From the NCBI RefSeq assembly GCF_015354405.1, contig NZ_JADKYP010000008.1:124001-188000 (forward strand): DNA of 64,000 nt. The letters are read 5' to 3'. The position numbers and the translations under genes were made by a program. This document shows positions 18,556 through 30,173 of the stretch, one piece after another. The stretch comes from Nocardia sp. BSTN01 (GTDB taxonomy: Bacteria > Actinomycetota > Actinomycetes > Mycobacteriales > Mycobacteriaceae). The notes under the pieces are model-generated. The model was not told the origin of the DNA. It saw nothing but the letters and a program-made list of their open reading frames with translations, and made no database searches. Within the stretch, counting starts at the first letter, position 1. Every line of letters begins with the position of its first letter.

Positions 18556-19103
18556 TCGTCACCGCGTGCCCCGGCGTTCGCCCAACGCGTTCGCCGGCGG
18601 CGTGGTGCCGCGGCTCAGGTGAGTCGCCGCTTGCTGCTGCCGGAAATGACCGGTTCTGCGCGCTCGTCGGGGGTGCCGCCTCGGGACCGATGGCGGCATG
18701 GCGGTGATTGTCCGCCGTATGGAGCGGTCCCCCGCCGGGTGATCCCCGGCCGCTGAAACCTGCCCCGGGGCGCTTCCGGTAAGCGCCCGTTTCGCTTGTG
18801 TCTCAGTGGCTTAGGGGCGCCGAGCGATCTCGGCTCGGCCTGTGTCGGTGGTGCGTGATCTGATCGAGATAAAACCGGCGTGTGATCCGTTGCATACATC
18901 GTCGCAGGTCCAGCTGATTTTTCTCAGCGTAATAACACCTGTTGTTCACTTGACGTTATGTTTACGTTAACTTGCCGCAATCATTCTGTGACTCGCCAGG
19001 AAGTAGACCAACGGTCTGTTTTCACCGCGGCGAGCGGGCTTTTGTTCTGTGGATCGTCGCGTTGGTCCCACCACCGTTCGACGTACCCGGAGCTCGTATC
19101 ACC
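18556..19103. other. Intergenic region with hairpins and an AT-rich patch
   Basis: 548 bases without a convincing gene. Between about 18735 and 18834 there are three short perfect hairpins in a row: GCCGGG/CCCGGC, GGGCGCTT/AAGCGCCC and GCCGAG/CTCGGC. They are followed by a patch (about 18850-18990) that is far less GC-rich than the genome, containing TTGACG and the repeat ACGTTA. The patch is probably the promoter of the secreted protein at 19104. It does not match the c-di-AMP (ydaO) riboswitch often found before actinobacterial cell-wall hydrolases. Confidence 0.5.
18768..18788 (+). terminator. Possible terminator of DUF2235 transcript
   Basis: GGGCGCTT and AAGCGCCC form a perfect 8-bp stem with a five-base loop, followed by GTTTCGCTT. 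It is 213 bases past the stop codon, so it could also belong to a structured leader of the next gene. Confidence 0.45.
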
Positions 19104-19634
19104 ATGCAGATCAGAAGACTGTTACCCCTCGCCGTACTCGCCGCCGTCGTCACCGTGCCCGTCGCGGCCCACGCCGATGCCGGCCTGCCGCCGCAACTGC
19201 AGCAGAGTGCCCAGCAGTGGGTGCAGGGATTGCCCCAGCCGCAGCAGGATCAGGCTCAGCAATTCCTGCAGACCCTGCCGCAGCCGCTGCAGCAGGCGAT
19301 CCCGCAGACCTATCCCGACAACCTCGACGGCTGGATCAAGCACGCGCTGTTCGTGATGGGGCAGCACGGCATTCCGGGCAGCTACGACGGCATCTACCGC
19401 AACATCATGCGCGAGTCGGGCGGCAACCCGCGCGCCATCAACCTCTACGACTCCAACGCCGCGGCCGGCATCCCGTCCAAGGGCCTGATGCAGGTCATCG
19501 ATCCCACCTTCGCCGCCTACCACGTCGACGGCACCTCCGGGGACATCTACGACCCGGTCGCCAATATCGCCGCCGCCTGCAACTACGCCGCGCACCGCTA
19601 CGGCTCGATCGACAGCGTGTTCTCCGCGTACTGA
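19104..19634 (+). CDS. Secreted transglycosylase SLT-domain protein
   Basis: A 176-residue exported protein. Residues 1-24 form a signal peptide ending A-H-A followed by D-A. Next is a Gln/Pro-rich spacer with repeated L-P-Q-P and Q-Q patterns (about 30-70). The C-terminal domain is a lysozyme-like SLT fold with the catalytic Glu in I-M-R-E-S-G-G-N-P (Glu104) and G-L-M-Q-V-I-D-P-T-F-A-A-Y, as in soluble lytic transglycosylases and Rpf-like enzymes. It is expected to cleave peptidoglycan outside the membrane. The start at ATG 19104 is fixed by the signal peptide; the ribosome site (GGAG, 12 bases away) is weak. It converges with treY after only 18 bases. Confidence 0.87.
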   Translation: MQIRRLLPLAVLAAVVTVPVAAHADAGLPPQLQQSAQQWVQGLPQPQQDQAQQFLQTLPQPLQQAIPQTYPDNLDGWIKHALFVMGQHGIPGSYDGIYRNIMRESGGNPRAINLYDSNAAAGIPSKGLMQVIDPTFAAYHVDGTSGDIYDPVANIAAACNYAAHRYGSIDSVFSAY

Positions 19635-19652
19635 TCCGGGCGAGCTCCGGCC

Positions 19653-22075
19653 TCAGCGCACCAGCAGCGCCACCGGCAGGCGGGCGAACAGCTTCTCCAG
19701 CCGGGTGCGGCCGGTGAAGGTATGGCCGGTGAGGCGGTCGGTCCAGGTGCCCGAGGGCAGGTCGAGGACGGTATCGGCCCACCCGCCCTCGGCCAGGGCC
19801 ACGCTGTAGCGGGTCGCGGCCACGATCACCTGCGGCGCCTCGCCGCTGCGGCCGCGCGCGTACCCCACCAGGTGTTCGCTGCGGTCGCCGCTGCCGAACA
19901 GTGGTGTGTAGGAGCCGCCGACGAAGCAGTCCGGCCGCTCCCGACGCAACCACAGGGCGTAGGCGACGATCCACATCTTCGCCGCCCCGGAGTTGTCCAA
20001 TTCCGGTGTGCCCGTGAGTGATTGCAGCATCGCCAGACGATGACCGAAGTCGACCGGCCGCCGATTGTCCGGATCGACCAGCGAGTCCTCCCACAACTCG
20101 CATCCCTGATACACGTCGGGAATACCGGGTCCGCACAGCTGAAGCAGCTTCTGTCCCAGCGAATCCGACCATGCGTGCGGTGCGAGCCGGGTCGCCAGTT
20201 CACCCAGTTCGGCGCCGACCGGCCCGTCGATCACGGTGTCCAGCCAGCGATGCACCTCCGCCTCGAAGTCGACGTCGGGCTCCTCCCACGAGGAACTCAA
20301 TCCGGCCTCGCGCACCGCTTTCTCGGCGAACAGGTGCAGGCGTTCGCGAAACCGCGGCACCGTGGCGGGGCGGCGTCCGTCGACCGGCCACACGCCGAAC
20401 ATGTTCTGCAGCAGGAAGTTCGCGGTCTGCCCGTCGGGCGCGGGCGCCAGTTCCAGCCACGCGCCCACCGCCTTCGCCCAGCTGTCGGCCACCTGCGAGA
20501 GCACCGTGATGCGGGCCCGAACATCCTCACCGCGCTTGGTGTCGTGCGTCGACAGCGTCGTCATCGTGGTCGGGCGGCGCACCGCGCGTTCGGCATTGGC
20601 CAGATGGAATTCCAGTACCGAACGGCCGAACCGGCTCGGATCACCGCCCATCTCCTGCAGCGACACCAGACGCGCCGCCTGATAGAACATGGTGTCGTCG
20701 ACCGCCTTCGCCGCGACCGCGCCGCCGACCTGATGCATCCGCCGCGCCGCTTCTCCGCCGGCGGCCAGCGCCCGCACCAGGACCGACAGCGGGGCGGTCA
20801 GCTCCCGGTTGCGTTGCTGCACCTCGGCGACCACGGTGCTGAGCACCCCGGACAGGGGTGCGTAGTCGGTGCGGTACACCGGCATATAGGACAGCACCTC
20901 GATGGTGGCGTTGGTCAGCGCCATATCGCTGATCGCCGCCGAATCGAATCCGTTCACCGCGGCGTCGCGCTTCACCGCGCCGACCAATCGCCGGACCTCG
21001 GGTACGAGCAGCCGTTCGGCCACCGCCCGTTTGATGCGATGTTCGGTGTCGGCCATCCAGGCGGCATCGCTGCCGTGTCCCGATATCCGCCGCGACAGCT
21101 CGGTGAGCGCGTGCTCCCCGGCCGGATCGACGAAGATGCCGCCGACCTCCGCGAGCGCTTCGTATCCGGTGGTGCCGTCCACGGGCAGGGTGGCGTCGAG
21201 CGGTTCGCTCCGGCCGAGCACCTTCTCCACGATCAGCAGCCGCTGCGGGCCGATCAGCCGGCGCAGTTTCGCCAGATAGGCGGCCGGATACGACAATCCG
21301 TCGGGATGATCGACACGCACCCCGTCGATCAGATCGTGTTCGCACCAGGCGGCGAGTTCGCGATGGGTCAGGTCGAACACCGCCGGCTCCTCCTGCCGGA
21401 TCGCCGCCAGTTCGGAGACCGCCAGGAATCGGCGATAGCTGCAGATCCCGGCCTTCCAGCTGACGAGGCGATAGTGCTGGCGGTCGTGGATGCGCAGCGC
21501 GTTCTCCCCGTCGGTGCCGGGGGCGATCGGGAAGCGCAGATCACGCAGGGCGAGGACGGGTTCGGGGCCCGAGCGGTCGACGGTCAGCGCCGCCGGATCG
21601 TTCTCACTGTGCAGGACCGGCAGCGCGAGCCGCCCGCCCGCGCCGTTGCCCGGGCTCCAGTCGATGTCGAAGAAGTGCGCGAACTTCGAATTCTTGCCGT
21701 TGCGCAGCACATCCCACCACCACGGATTGCGCCGCGGATCACCGACGCCGACGTGGTTGGGCACCAGATCGACGATCAGTCCCATGCCCCGGGTACGGAC
21801 CTCGTCGGCGAGAGCCTTCAGCCCGCCCGGCCCGCCCAGTGCCGCCGACACGGTGGTCGGATCGGTGACGTCGTAGCCGTGCGCGGAGCCCGGGATCGCG
21901 GTCATCACCGGCGACAGGTACAGATGCGAAATACCCAGCTGCTGTAGATATTCGGCGATCGCGCGGGCATCGGCGAAGGTCAGGGCGTCCGGGCGCAGTT
22001 GCAGTCGGTACGTGCTGCGCACGGGGGTCCGGCGGGCGATCGGGCCGGTGCGGTGTTCAGGGGAAGGGGTGTCTG

Positions 22076-22079
<4 letters not shown>
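19653..22079 (-). CDS. treY: Maltooligosyl trehalose synthase
   Basis: An 808-residue GH13 enzyme that converts the reducing-end alpha-1,4 bond of maltodextrins into alpha,alpha-1,1, forming maltooligosyl trehalose. Visible GH13 regions are I-V-D-L-V-P-N-H-V-G, G-V-R-V-D-H-P-D-G-L (nucleophile Asp) and I-V-E-K-V-L (acid/base Glu). The N-terminal S-T-Y-R-L-Q-L and late R-R-P-V-D-F are TreY hallmarks. Its ATG overlaps the glgX stop by four bases (ATGA), so the two are translationally coupled. The partner hydrolase gene treZ, which follows treY in mycobacteria, is absent from this position. Cytoplasmic. Confidence 0.93.
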
Positions 22080-24211
<2,132 letters not shown>

Positions 24212-24217
24212 GTATCG

Positions 24218-24223
24218 ACAGTA
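24218..24223 (-). promoter_or_regulatory. -10 element of glgX (leaderless)
   Basis: On the minus strand TACTGT is followed by six bases and ATG 24211. Confidence 0.5.
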
Positions 24224-24339
24224 ACCGCCGCGCCGGAGCCGCTGGTGCGGGTGGGCCGGGTGGTGCCGGGCCGGTAATCCGGTGGCTATCGATGGCCCGG
24301 CCCCGGCCGACCGGCCGCGCGGGTCCGGTGGCGGCGCCG

Positions 24340-25281
24340 TTACCGCAGGCCGCGCCGCCAGGTCTGGCCGACGAGGTCGGCGCCGAAACTGTGGTGCGGC
24401 CGGGAATCGACGAGTTCGAATCCGGCGCGCTGGTAGATCCGCCGCGCCGCGGTGAGCACATCGTTGGTCCACAGCACCATGTCCTGATATCCGGCCTCGG
24501 CCGCGAACCGCAGGCACTGCTCGACCAGTGCGGTGCCCACGCCGAGCCCGCGCGCCGACGGTTCCACCAGCAGCAGCCGCAGCCGGGCGGTGGTGTCGTT
24601 TTCGCGCATACAGAACACCGCACCGGCCGCGACGCCGCAGGCCTCGGCGATCCATGCCCGCTCGGTGTCGGGATCGTGTCCGGCCAGGAAGTCGGCCACG
24701 ATCTTCGTGACCAGCGCCTCGTACTCGGTGTCCCAGCCGTATTCGGCGGCATAGAGCACCGCGTTGCGCTGGATGATCCAGCCGTAGTCGCCCGGGCGCG
24801 GAGATCGGAGGCGGACCTCGTTCGCACGGCTCGCCGTGGTGGCCGGGTCGAGCAGCTCTTCGATCGTGCGCATCGCGGTGCGCAGTCGCTGCCGGTCCGC
24901 GGCGCTGTGCCCGGCCAGCAGCTCGGCGATGTCGTGCGCGGATCGGCGGTCGAGGTCGTCGGCCGCGGCGCGTCCGGCGTCGGTGAGGTGCACGAGCTGC
25001 CGGCGAGCGTCGGACTCGGATCGGTGCCGCCGCACCAGCCCGGCGCTTTCGAAGCGGGCGAGGATCCGGCTCAGATAGCCGGGGTCCAGACCCAGTTCGG
25101 TGCGCAGCGCGCGGGCGCCGAGGGGGCCGGAGTGGGCGAGTTCGAACAGGATTCGCGCCTCGGTGAGTGAGAAGTCGCTGTCGAGCAGATGTTCCTCGAG
25201 GACGCCGATCAACCGGGTGTAGCGGCGGTTGAACGCGCGCACCGCGCCGACGTCGTCATGATCGAGTGCCGCAGTCGTCAT
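24340..25281 (-). CDS. MarR-type HTH / GNAT acetyltransferase fusion protein
   Basis: A 313-residue fusion. Residues about 10-145 are a MarR-like winged helix, with the recognition region L-R-T-E-L-G-L-D-P-G-Y-L-S-R-I-L and the wing S-E-S-D-A-R-R-Q-L. Residues about 155-313 form a GNAT N-acetyltransferase with the acetyl-CoA loop V-E-P-S-A-R-G-L-G-V-G-T. Such fusions are well known in actinobacteria and proteobacteria. Family inference: the GNAT part acetylates a small molecule or protein while the MarR part regulates its own gene. A perfect palindrome 17 bases upstream of its ATG fits autoregulation. It is divergent from bioA but separated by its own control site. Confidence 0.87.
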   Translation of the reverse strand: MTTAALDHDDVGAVRAFNRRYTRLIGVLEEHLLDSDFSLTEARILFELAHSGPLGARALRTELGLDPGYLSRILARFESAGLVRRHRSESDARRQLVHLTDAGRAAADDLDRRSAHDIAELLAGHSAADRQRLRTAMRTIEELLDPATTASRANEVRLRSPRPGDYGWIIQRNAVLYAAEYGWDTEYEALVTKIVADFLAGHDPDTERAWIAEACGVAAGAVFCMRENDTTARLRLLLVEPSARGLGVGTALVEQCLRFAAEAGYQDMVLWTNDVLTAARRIYQRAGFELVDSRPHHSFGADLVGQTWRRGLR

Positions 25282-25297
25282 GGCCCTCCCGTCGAGT

Positions 25298-25316
25298 TCT
25301 TTGACTGAGTCAAAGA
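25298..25316. promoter_or_regulatory. 19-bp palindrome, probable MarR-type operator
   Basis: TCTTTGAC and GTCAAAGA are perfect 8-base arms around TGA. Its position next to the start of the MarR-GNAT gene suggests that the protein binds here and represses itself. Confidence 0.65.
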
Positions 25317-25398
25317 TATCGCGCGGATGCCCACGGTGCGGCGGAACGGGCAGTCCCGGCCGCGGTCCCGGTGCCGATGTGATTCGTCGCGGTGATAA

Positions 25399-25415
25399 CT
25401 TGAACAGCGTTCAAG
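25399..25415. promoter_or_regulatory. BioQ-type operator upstream of bioA
   Basis: CTTGAAC-AGC-GTTCAAG contains the BioQ pattern TGAAC-N3-GTTCA at 25401-25413. A possible -10 (TAACTT, 25396-25401) abuts its left arm, so a bound repressor would block the promoter. Confidence 0.8.
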
Positions 25416-25437
25416 ACCGTCTCGTGAAGGGATCCGC

Positions 25438-26709
25438 GTGGCCCTGACAGCCGACCAGATCACCGCCCTCGACGCCGCCCACGTGTGGCATCCCTACGGC
25501 GGCTTTCCCGCGAGCACCGAACCGCTGGTGGTCGCCTCGGCCGCGGGCACTCGCCTGACCCTCGCCGACGGCCGCGAACTGGTCGACGGGATGAGTTCGT
25601 GGTGGGCGGCGGTCCACGGATACCGGCATCCGGTGCTGGACGCCGCGCTGGTCGAGCAGTCGCGGCGGATGAGCCATGTCATGTTCGGCGGGCTCACCCA
25701 CGAACCGGCGGTGCGACTGTCCCAACTGCTGGTGCAACTGACCCCCGACGGTCTGGACAAGGTGTTTCTCTGCGATTCGGGTTCGGTGTCGGTCGAGGTC
25801 GCCGCCAAGATGTGCCTGCAGTACTGGCGTGCGCTCGGACAGCCGGGCAAGCGGCGGCTGTTCACCTGGCGCGGCGGATACCACGGCGACACCTTCACAC
25901 CGATGAGCGTGTGCGATCCCGAGGGCGGCATGCACTCGCTGTGGACCGATGTGCTGGCCGAGCAGATCTTCGCCCCCGTCCCGCCGGTCGACTTCGATCC
26001 GGCCTACGTCGCGGAGCTGGATCGGTTGCTCGCCGCGCATGCGCACGAGACCGCGGCGGTGATCATCGAGCCCGTCGTGCAGGGCGCGGGCGGCATGCGT
26101 TTTCATCATCCGCGCTACCTGAACGAACTGCGCCGGTTGTGCGATCAGCACGGCGTACTGCTGGTCTTCGACGAGATCGCCACCGGATTCGGCCGCACCG
26201 GAACGCTTTTCGCCGCCGAGGCCGCCGGGGTGGCACCCGATGTGATGTGCGTGGGCAAGGCCATCACCGGCGGATATATGACCCTGGCCGCAGCCCTGTG
26301 CACCACCCGCATCGCCGAGACCGTCAGCGCGGCGCACGGCGGGCTCATGCACGGGCCCACCTTCATGGGCAATCCGCTGGCCTGTGCGGTCGCGGTGGCC
26401 TCCGTCGAACTGCTGCTCTCGCGGGACTGGGCGGGGGAGGTCGCCGCGATCGAGGCCGGCCTGAAATCGGGACTCGCCGCGGCGCGGGACAATCCGCGCG
26501 TGGTGGACGTGCGGGTGCTCGGCGCGATCGGGGTGGTCGAGCTCGACCATTCGATCGATATGGTCGCCGCGACCCGCGCCGCCGTCGAGGCCGGCGTGTG
26601 GCTGCGGCCGTTCCGCAATCTGGTCTACACGATGCCGCCGTTCATCAGCAGCGCGGACGATATCGCGCGCATCGCCGCCGGCGTCGTCGCCACCGCCGCG
26701 GCGGGGTGA
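25438..26709 (+). CDS. bioA: Adenosylmethionine-8-amino-7-oxononanoate aminotransferase
   Basis: A 423-residue fold-type I PLP aminotransferase that makes 7,8-diaminopelargonate from KAPA with SAM as amino donor. Near the N-terminus it has A-H-V-W-H-P-Y and [13 protein letters not shown], a DAPA-synthase signature. The PLP Asp/Ala segment is [13 protein letters not shown] and the Schiff-base lysine is in [10 protein letters not shown] near residue 274. GTG 25438 follows AAGGGA. A BioQ-type operator 25 bases upstream places it in the biotin regulon. Two unrelated genes separate it from bioF. Cytoplasmic. Confidence 0.95.
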   Translation: MALTADQITALDAAHVWHPYGGFPASTEPLVVASAAGTRLTLADGRELVDGMSSWWAAVHGYRHPVLDAALVEQSRRMSHVMFGGLTHEPAVRLSQLLVQLTPDGLDKVFLCDSGSVSVEVAAKMCLQYWRALGQPGKRRLFTWRGGYHGDTFTPMSVCDPEGGMHSLWTDVLAEQIFAPVPPVDFDPAYVAELDRLLAAHAHETAAVIIEPVVQGAGGMRFHHPRYLNELRRLCDQHGVLLVFDEIATGFGRTGTLFAAEAAGVAPDVMCVGKAITGGYMTLAAALCTTRIAETVSAAHGGLMHGPTFMGNPLACAVAVASVELLLSRDWAGEVAAIEAGLKSGLAAARDNPRVVDVRVLGAIGVVELDHSIDMVAATRAAVEAGVWLRPFRNLVYTMPPFISSADDIARIAAGVVATAAAG

Positions 26710-26857
26710 GCCGAATTCCCTTCCGGCGCGCCTTTTGTCGTATATCGGAAGTTTATTTTCGTGTGATATGGTGACGGCGAGCGCGAAAATTCCTGTCTAT
26801 CATCGGCATTCGCCCGGTGATATCCACCGGGTCCGCAGGACGGTGAAAGGGAATTCG

Positions 26858-27703
26858 ATGATCGGCACCGAACCCAGTCGCACGGCGATGATGGCGGCCG
26901 CGGCCCGCGCGGCTCACCTGCTGATCGACAGCGAGCCCTATCTGTTCCGCGACACCATGGCCTCCGCCCTGCTCGGCCCGCATGCGGAGGAGCTCATCGG
27001 CTACCACCTGCACCACGGCGACCATCCGCTGCTCGCCTCGGTCCGGGCGCAGGCGACGGTGCGCAGCCACTGGGTGGAACAGCGTCTCGCCGCATCGGCC
27101 GCGACGCAATATGTCGTTCTCGGTGCGGGACTCGACAGTTTCGGATATCGCGGTCCGGCCGACGGCATCCGGGTATTCGAGGTCGACCATCCCGGCACTC
27201 AGCGGTGGAAAAGGGAAATCCTCGCCATCGGCGATATCCAGCCGGTCGGCGAGGTGATTTTCGTACCCGTGGATTTCGAACGCGACGAATTGCCACGCCA
27301 ATTGGCCGATGCCGGATTCGACCGCGGACGTCCCGCCGTGGTGAGCTGGCTCGGGGTCAGCATGTATCTCACCGCCGAGGCGATCGGCGCCACGCTGGCA
27401 GCCCTGTCCGGTCTGGCCCCGGGTTCGGAACTGGTGATGGAGTACATGCTCGATCCGGCGCTGCGCGACGGCAACGGGCACGCCTACGCCGAATCCGTCC
27501 AGCCCGTCACCAGCGCACAGGGTGAACCGTGGCTGAGCACCTTCACCCCGGAAACCCTCGACGACATCCTGCGCCGGTACGGATTCACCACGGTCGAGCA
27601 CATCAGCCACCGAGCAGCCGTGCCGGCGGGCTGGTGGGAGCGCGCCGATGCGCTGCAACCGGTGGATCTGTGCCGGCTGGCACATGCGCGCATCGGCGGC
27701 TGA
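26858..27703 (+). CDS. SAM-dependent methyltransferase, leucine carboxyl methyltransferase-like (PF04072/UPF0677)
   Basis: A 281-residue class I methyltransferase of the LCM-like group expanded in mycobacteria and Nocardia. It shows the opening S-R-T-A-M-M-A-A-A-A-R-A-A-H, then the SAM loop V-V-L-G-A-G-L-D-S-F-G-Y-R at about residues 89-101, the acidic F-E-V-D-H-P and the S-W-L-G-V-S-M-Y-L segment. Substrates of this family are mostly unknown and often linked to polyketide or lipid tailoring. It lies between bioA and bioF but does not resemble BioC, which belongs to a different methyltransferase group. A 148-base, less GC-rich gap with TGATAT and a CCCGGTG/CACCGGG hairpin precedes it, so it probably has its own promoter. 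Start after AAAGGGA. Confidence 0.85.
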   Translation: MIGTEPSRTAMMAAAARAAHLLIDSEPYLFRDTMASALLGPHAEELIGYHLHHGDHPLLASVRAQATVRSHWVEQRLAASAATQYVVLGAGLDSFGYRGPADGIRVFEVDHPGTQRWKREILAIGDIQPVGEVIFVPVDFERDELPRQLADAGFDRGRPAVVSWLGVSMYLTAEAIGATLAALSGLAPGSELVMEYMLDPALRDGNGHAYAESVQPVTSAQGEPWLSTFTPETLDDILRRYGFTTVEHISHRAAVPAGWWERADALQPVDLCRLAHARIGG

Positions 27704-27766
27704 CCCGCGGCGGTGTGCGCGGTGTGTTTGGCTGGGCTCCGACGCCTAGGAGCCGAGGAGTGGGGA

Positions 27767-28912
27767 ATGCGGGCACTGCGAGTGATCGTCGTCGGCGGGG
27801 GAATCGGCGGTATGGCCGCCGCGATCGCGTTGCATCGGCGCGGGCACGACGTCCAGGTCTGGGAGCGAGCCGCCGCCGTCGGCGAGGTCGGATCGGGACT
27901 GACCTTGTGGCCCAACGGGTTACGCGCGCTCGACGCGATCGGCGTGGGCGACGGGGTGCGCTCGCGCGCGATGGCCGATACCGAGGGCGGAATCCGTGAC
28001 CGCTCCGGTCGCTGGCTGACCCGCACCGACACCGAGAAATTGGCCGACCGGTACGGCCCGGTGGTCGCGGTCCGTCGCGCGGACCTGTTCGACATCCTGC
28101 GCACGGCGCTCGGCGAGGACCGGCTGCGGCTGGGCGTCACGGTCACCGGCGTCGAAAGCCTGTGGGAAACAACGGTGGCGCGCGTGCGGTACAGCGGGGG
28201 AGCGGAGACGGCGGATCTCGTAGTCGGCGCCGACGGCCTGCGCAGTGTCGTGCGGGCCGCCGTCTGCCCGCACGCCCGCCCACCCCGCTACGCCGGATAC
28301 ACCGCGTGGCGGATGATCACCGATCCGCTGCCCGACCTTCGCCAGGGCGGCCAGATCTGGGGCAGCGGTGAGATTTTCGGCATCGTCCCGCTCGCCGACC
28401 ATCGGGTGTACATGTTCGGTGCGGTGAACGCGGCCGAAGGCGAGCACGCGCCCGACGGCGAATTCGCCGAAGTGCGGCGGCGTTTCGGCGACTGGCCCGA
28501 TCCGGTGCCGCGGCTGCTGGGCGCGGTGTCGCCGGATTCGGTGATGCGCCACGACATCTACCATCTGCCCGATCTGCCGACGTTCGTCCGCGGACGCGTC
28601 GCGCTGCTCGGCGACGCCGCGCACGCCATGACGCCGAACATGGGCCAGGGCGCCAACCTCGCCCTCGAGGATGCGGTCACCTTGGCCGCGTTGCTCGGCC
28701 ACGGCGAGATCGACGACGCGCTGCGCGGCTACGACGCGCTGAGGCGCCCGCGCACCCGGGCCCTCGCCCATCGTTCCCGGCGGATCGGAACGGTCGCGCA
28801 ATGGTCGTGGACGCCCGCGGTGCGTGCGCGCGATACCGCGCTGCGGCTGATGCCCGGGTGGGCGATGCCGCGCGCCTTCGCCCGCGCCCTGGACTGGACG
28901 CCACCGGCCTGA
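27767..28912 (+). CDS. FAD-dependent monooxygenase (PHBH fold)
   Basis: A 381-residue flavoprotein hydroxylase. The N-terminal dinucleotide motif V-V-G-G-G-I-G-G-M-A is followed by the E-x-x-R-like W-E-R. The DG motif is in V-G-A-D-G-L-R-S-V-V-R and the FAD-ribityl GD motif in L-L-G-D-A-A-H-A-M-T-P-N-M-G-Q-G. It therefore has all three PHBH-family fingerprints and should use NAD(P)H and O2 to oxygenate an aromatic or polyketide-like substrate, which is not identifiable. It is 63 bases after the methyltransferase and probably co-transcribed, suggesting a two-step tailoring pair. ATG 27767 follows GAGGAG at good spacing. Confidence 0.88.
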   Translation: MRALRVIVVGGGIGGMAAAIALHRRGHDVQVWERAAAVGEVGSGLTLWPNGLRALDAIGVGDGVRSRAMADTEGGIRDRSGRWLTRTDTEKLADRYGPVVAVRRADLFDILRTALGEDRLRLGVTVTGVESLWETTVARVRYSGGAETADLVVGADGLRSVVRAAVCPHARPPRYAGYTAWRMITDPLPDLRQGGQIWGSGEIFGIVPLADHRVYMFGAVNAAEGEHAPDGEFAEVRRRFGDWPDPVPRLLGAVSPDSVMRHDIYHLPDLPTFVRGRVALLGDAAHAMTPNMGQGANLALEDAVTLAALLGHGEIDDALRGYDALRRPRTRALAHRSRRIGTVAQWSWTPAVRARDTALRLMPGWAMPRAFARALDWTPPA

Positions 28913-28964
28913 CCGGTAACCCACCTGCGGCGGGAACGGTGGACCGCCCCCGCCGCCACCGTCC

Positions 28965-28977
28965 TGAACGGCGTTCA
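28965..28977. promoter_or_regulatory. BioQ-type operator upstream of bioF
   Basis: TGAAC-GGC-GTTCA, identical in pattern to the sites at bioA and bioB. A possible -10 (TATGCT, 28980-28985) follows directly and ends eight bases before the GTG start, so the operator would lie inside the promoter spacer. Confidence 0.8.
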
Positions 28978-28993
28978 AGTATGCTTCCGAGCT

Positions 28994-30142
28994 GTGAACG
29001 AGGATCCGTTGAGCTGGTTGGACGAGCGTGCGGGTGACCGGGTGCGCGCCGGGTTGCGGCGGCAGTTGCGGGCGCGACCGGCGCACAGCGATCTCATCGA
29101 CCTCGCCTCCAACGACTACCTGGGTCTGTCGCGCCACCCCGAGGTGATCGCGGGCGCGGTCGAGGCGGTCCGGACCTGGGGCGCCGGCGCGACCGGATCG
29201 CGGCTGGTCACCGGCACCACCGTCGCGCACGAGGACTTCGAGTCCGACCTGGCCGATTTCGTGGGGGCGCAGGCGGGCCTGGTCTTCGCCTCCGGCTATG
29301 CCGCCAACCTCGGTGTCGTCACCGCGCTGGCCGGCCGCGGCGCACTGGTGGTCTCCGACGCCGGCAGTCATGCCTCGCTGGTCGACGCCTGCCGGCTCTC
29401 GCGGGCGCGGGTGGAGATCGCGCCCCATCGCGATGTCGAGGCCGTCGACCGGCTGCTGTCGCAGCGGACGGAGGAGCGTGCGCTGGTGCTGACCGATTCG
29501 GTGTTCAGCGCCGACGGCGACCTCGCGCCGCTGACCGACCTGCATCGGGTGGTCCGCGCGAACGGTGCGGTGCTGATCGTCGACGAGGCGCACGGCATCG
29601 GCGTGCGCGGCGACGGCGGCCGCGGTCTGGTGCAGGAACTCGGCCTGGCCGGGCAACCGGATCTGATCGTGACCGCCACCCTGTCGAAAGCCCTCGCGGC
29701 GCAAGGCGGAATCGTGCTCTGCGACGAGCGGGTACGCGCCCACCTCATCGACACCGCCCGCACCTTCATCTTCGACACCGGATTGGCGCCCGCCGCGGTG
29801 GGCGCCGCCCATGCGGCGTTGCGGTTGCTGCGCAAGGAACCGGAACTGGGCGGGCGAGTCCTCACCCGGGCCGCCGATATCGCCCGCATCGCCGGTGTGC
29901 CGCAACCGGATTCGGCGGTCGTCTCGGTGGTGCTCGGGCAGGCGCAGGTGGCGTTCGACGCCGCGCAGCAGTGCCGGGCGCGCGGTCTGAGCGTGGGCTG
30001 TTTCCGGCCGCCGTCGGTGCCGGAGGGCACCTCGCGGCTGCGGCTGACCGCGCGTGCCGACCTCACCGACGCGGAGATGCGGACCATCGCCACGGTGCTG
30101 GGCGAGGTGCTGACCGCGGCGCGGGATCCGCGGGCCGCCTGA
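28994..30142 (+). CDS. bioF: 8-amino-7-oxononanoate synthase
   Basis: A 382-residue alpha-oxoamine synthase that condenses pimeloyl thioester with alanine to KAPA. It has the N-terminal I-D-L-A-S-N-D-Y-L-G-L, G-A-T-G-S-R-L-V-T-G-T-T, the PLP-stacking and Asp region V-D-E-A-H-G-I-G-V, and the PLP lysine in A-T-L-S-K-A-L-A near residue 232. Full length for the family. Probably leaderless from GTG 28994. It starts the bioF-bioD pair with only 31 bases to bioD. Cytoplasmic. Confidence 0.95.
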   Translation: MNEDPLSWLDERAGDRVRAGLRRQLRARPAHSDLIDLASNDYLGLSRHPEVIAGAVEAVRTWGAGATGSRLVTGTTVAHEDFESDLADFVGAQAGLVFASGYAANLGVVTALAGRGALVVSDAGSHASLVDACRLSRARVEIAPHRDVEAVDRLLSQRTEERALVLTDSVFSADGDLAPLTDLHRVVRANGAVLIVDEAHGIGVRGDGGRGLVQELGLAGQPDLIVTATLSKALAAQGGIVLCDERVRAHLIDTARTFIFDTGLAPAAVGAAHAALRLLRKEPELGGRVLTRAADIARIAGVPQPDSAVVSVVLGQAQVAFDAAQQCRARGLSVGCFRPPSVPEGTSRLRLTARADLTDAEMRTIATVLGEVLTAARDPRAA

Positions 30143-30173
30143 GTGATGCGAGAAACGACAGGAGCGAGGCGAG

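Noticed and set aside
18556-19103. c-di-AMP (ydaO) riboswitch upstream of the transglycosylase
   Set aside because: The conserved ydaO core segments are absent, although hairpins are present.
20022-21947. Long plus-strand frame opposite treY
   Set aside because: Antisense shadow; treY motifs on the other strand are complete.
26858-27703. BioC (malonyl-ACP methyltransferase) for the gene after bioA
   Set aside because: Sequence signatures are of the LCM-like family, not of BioC.
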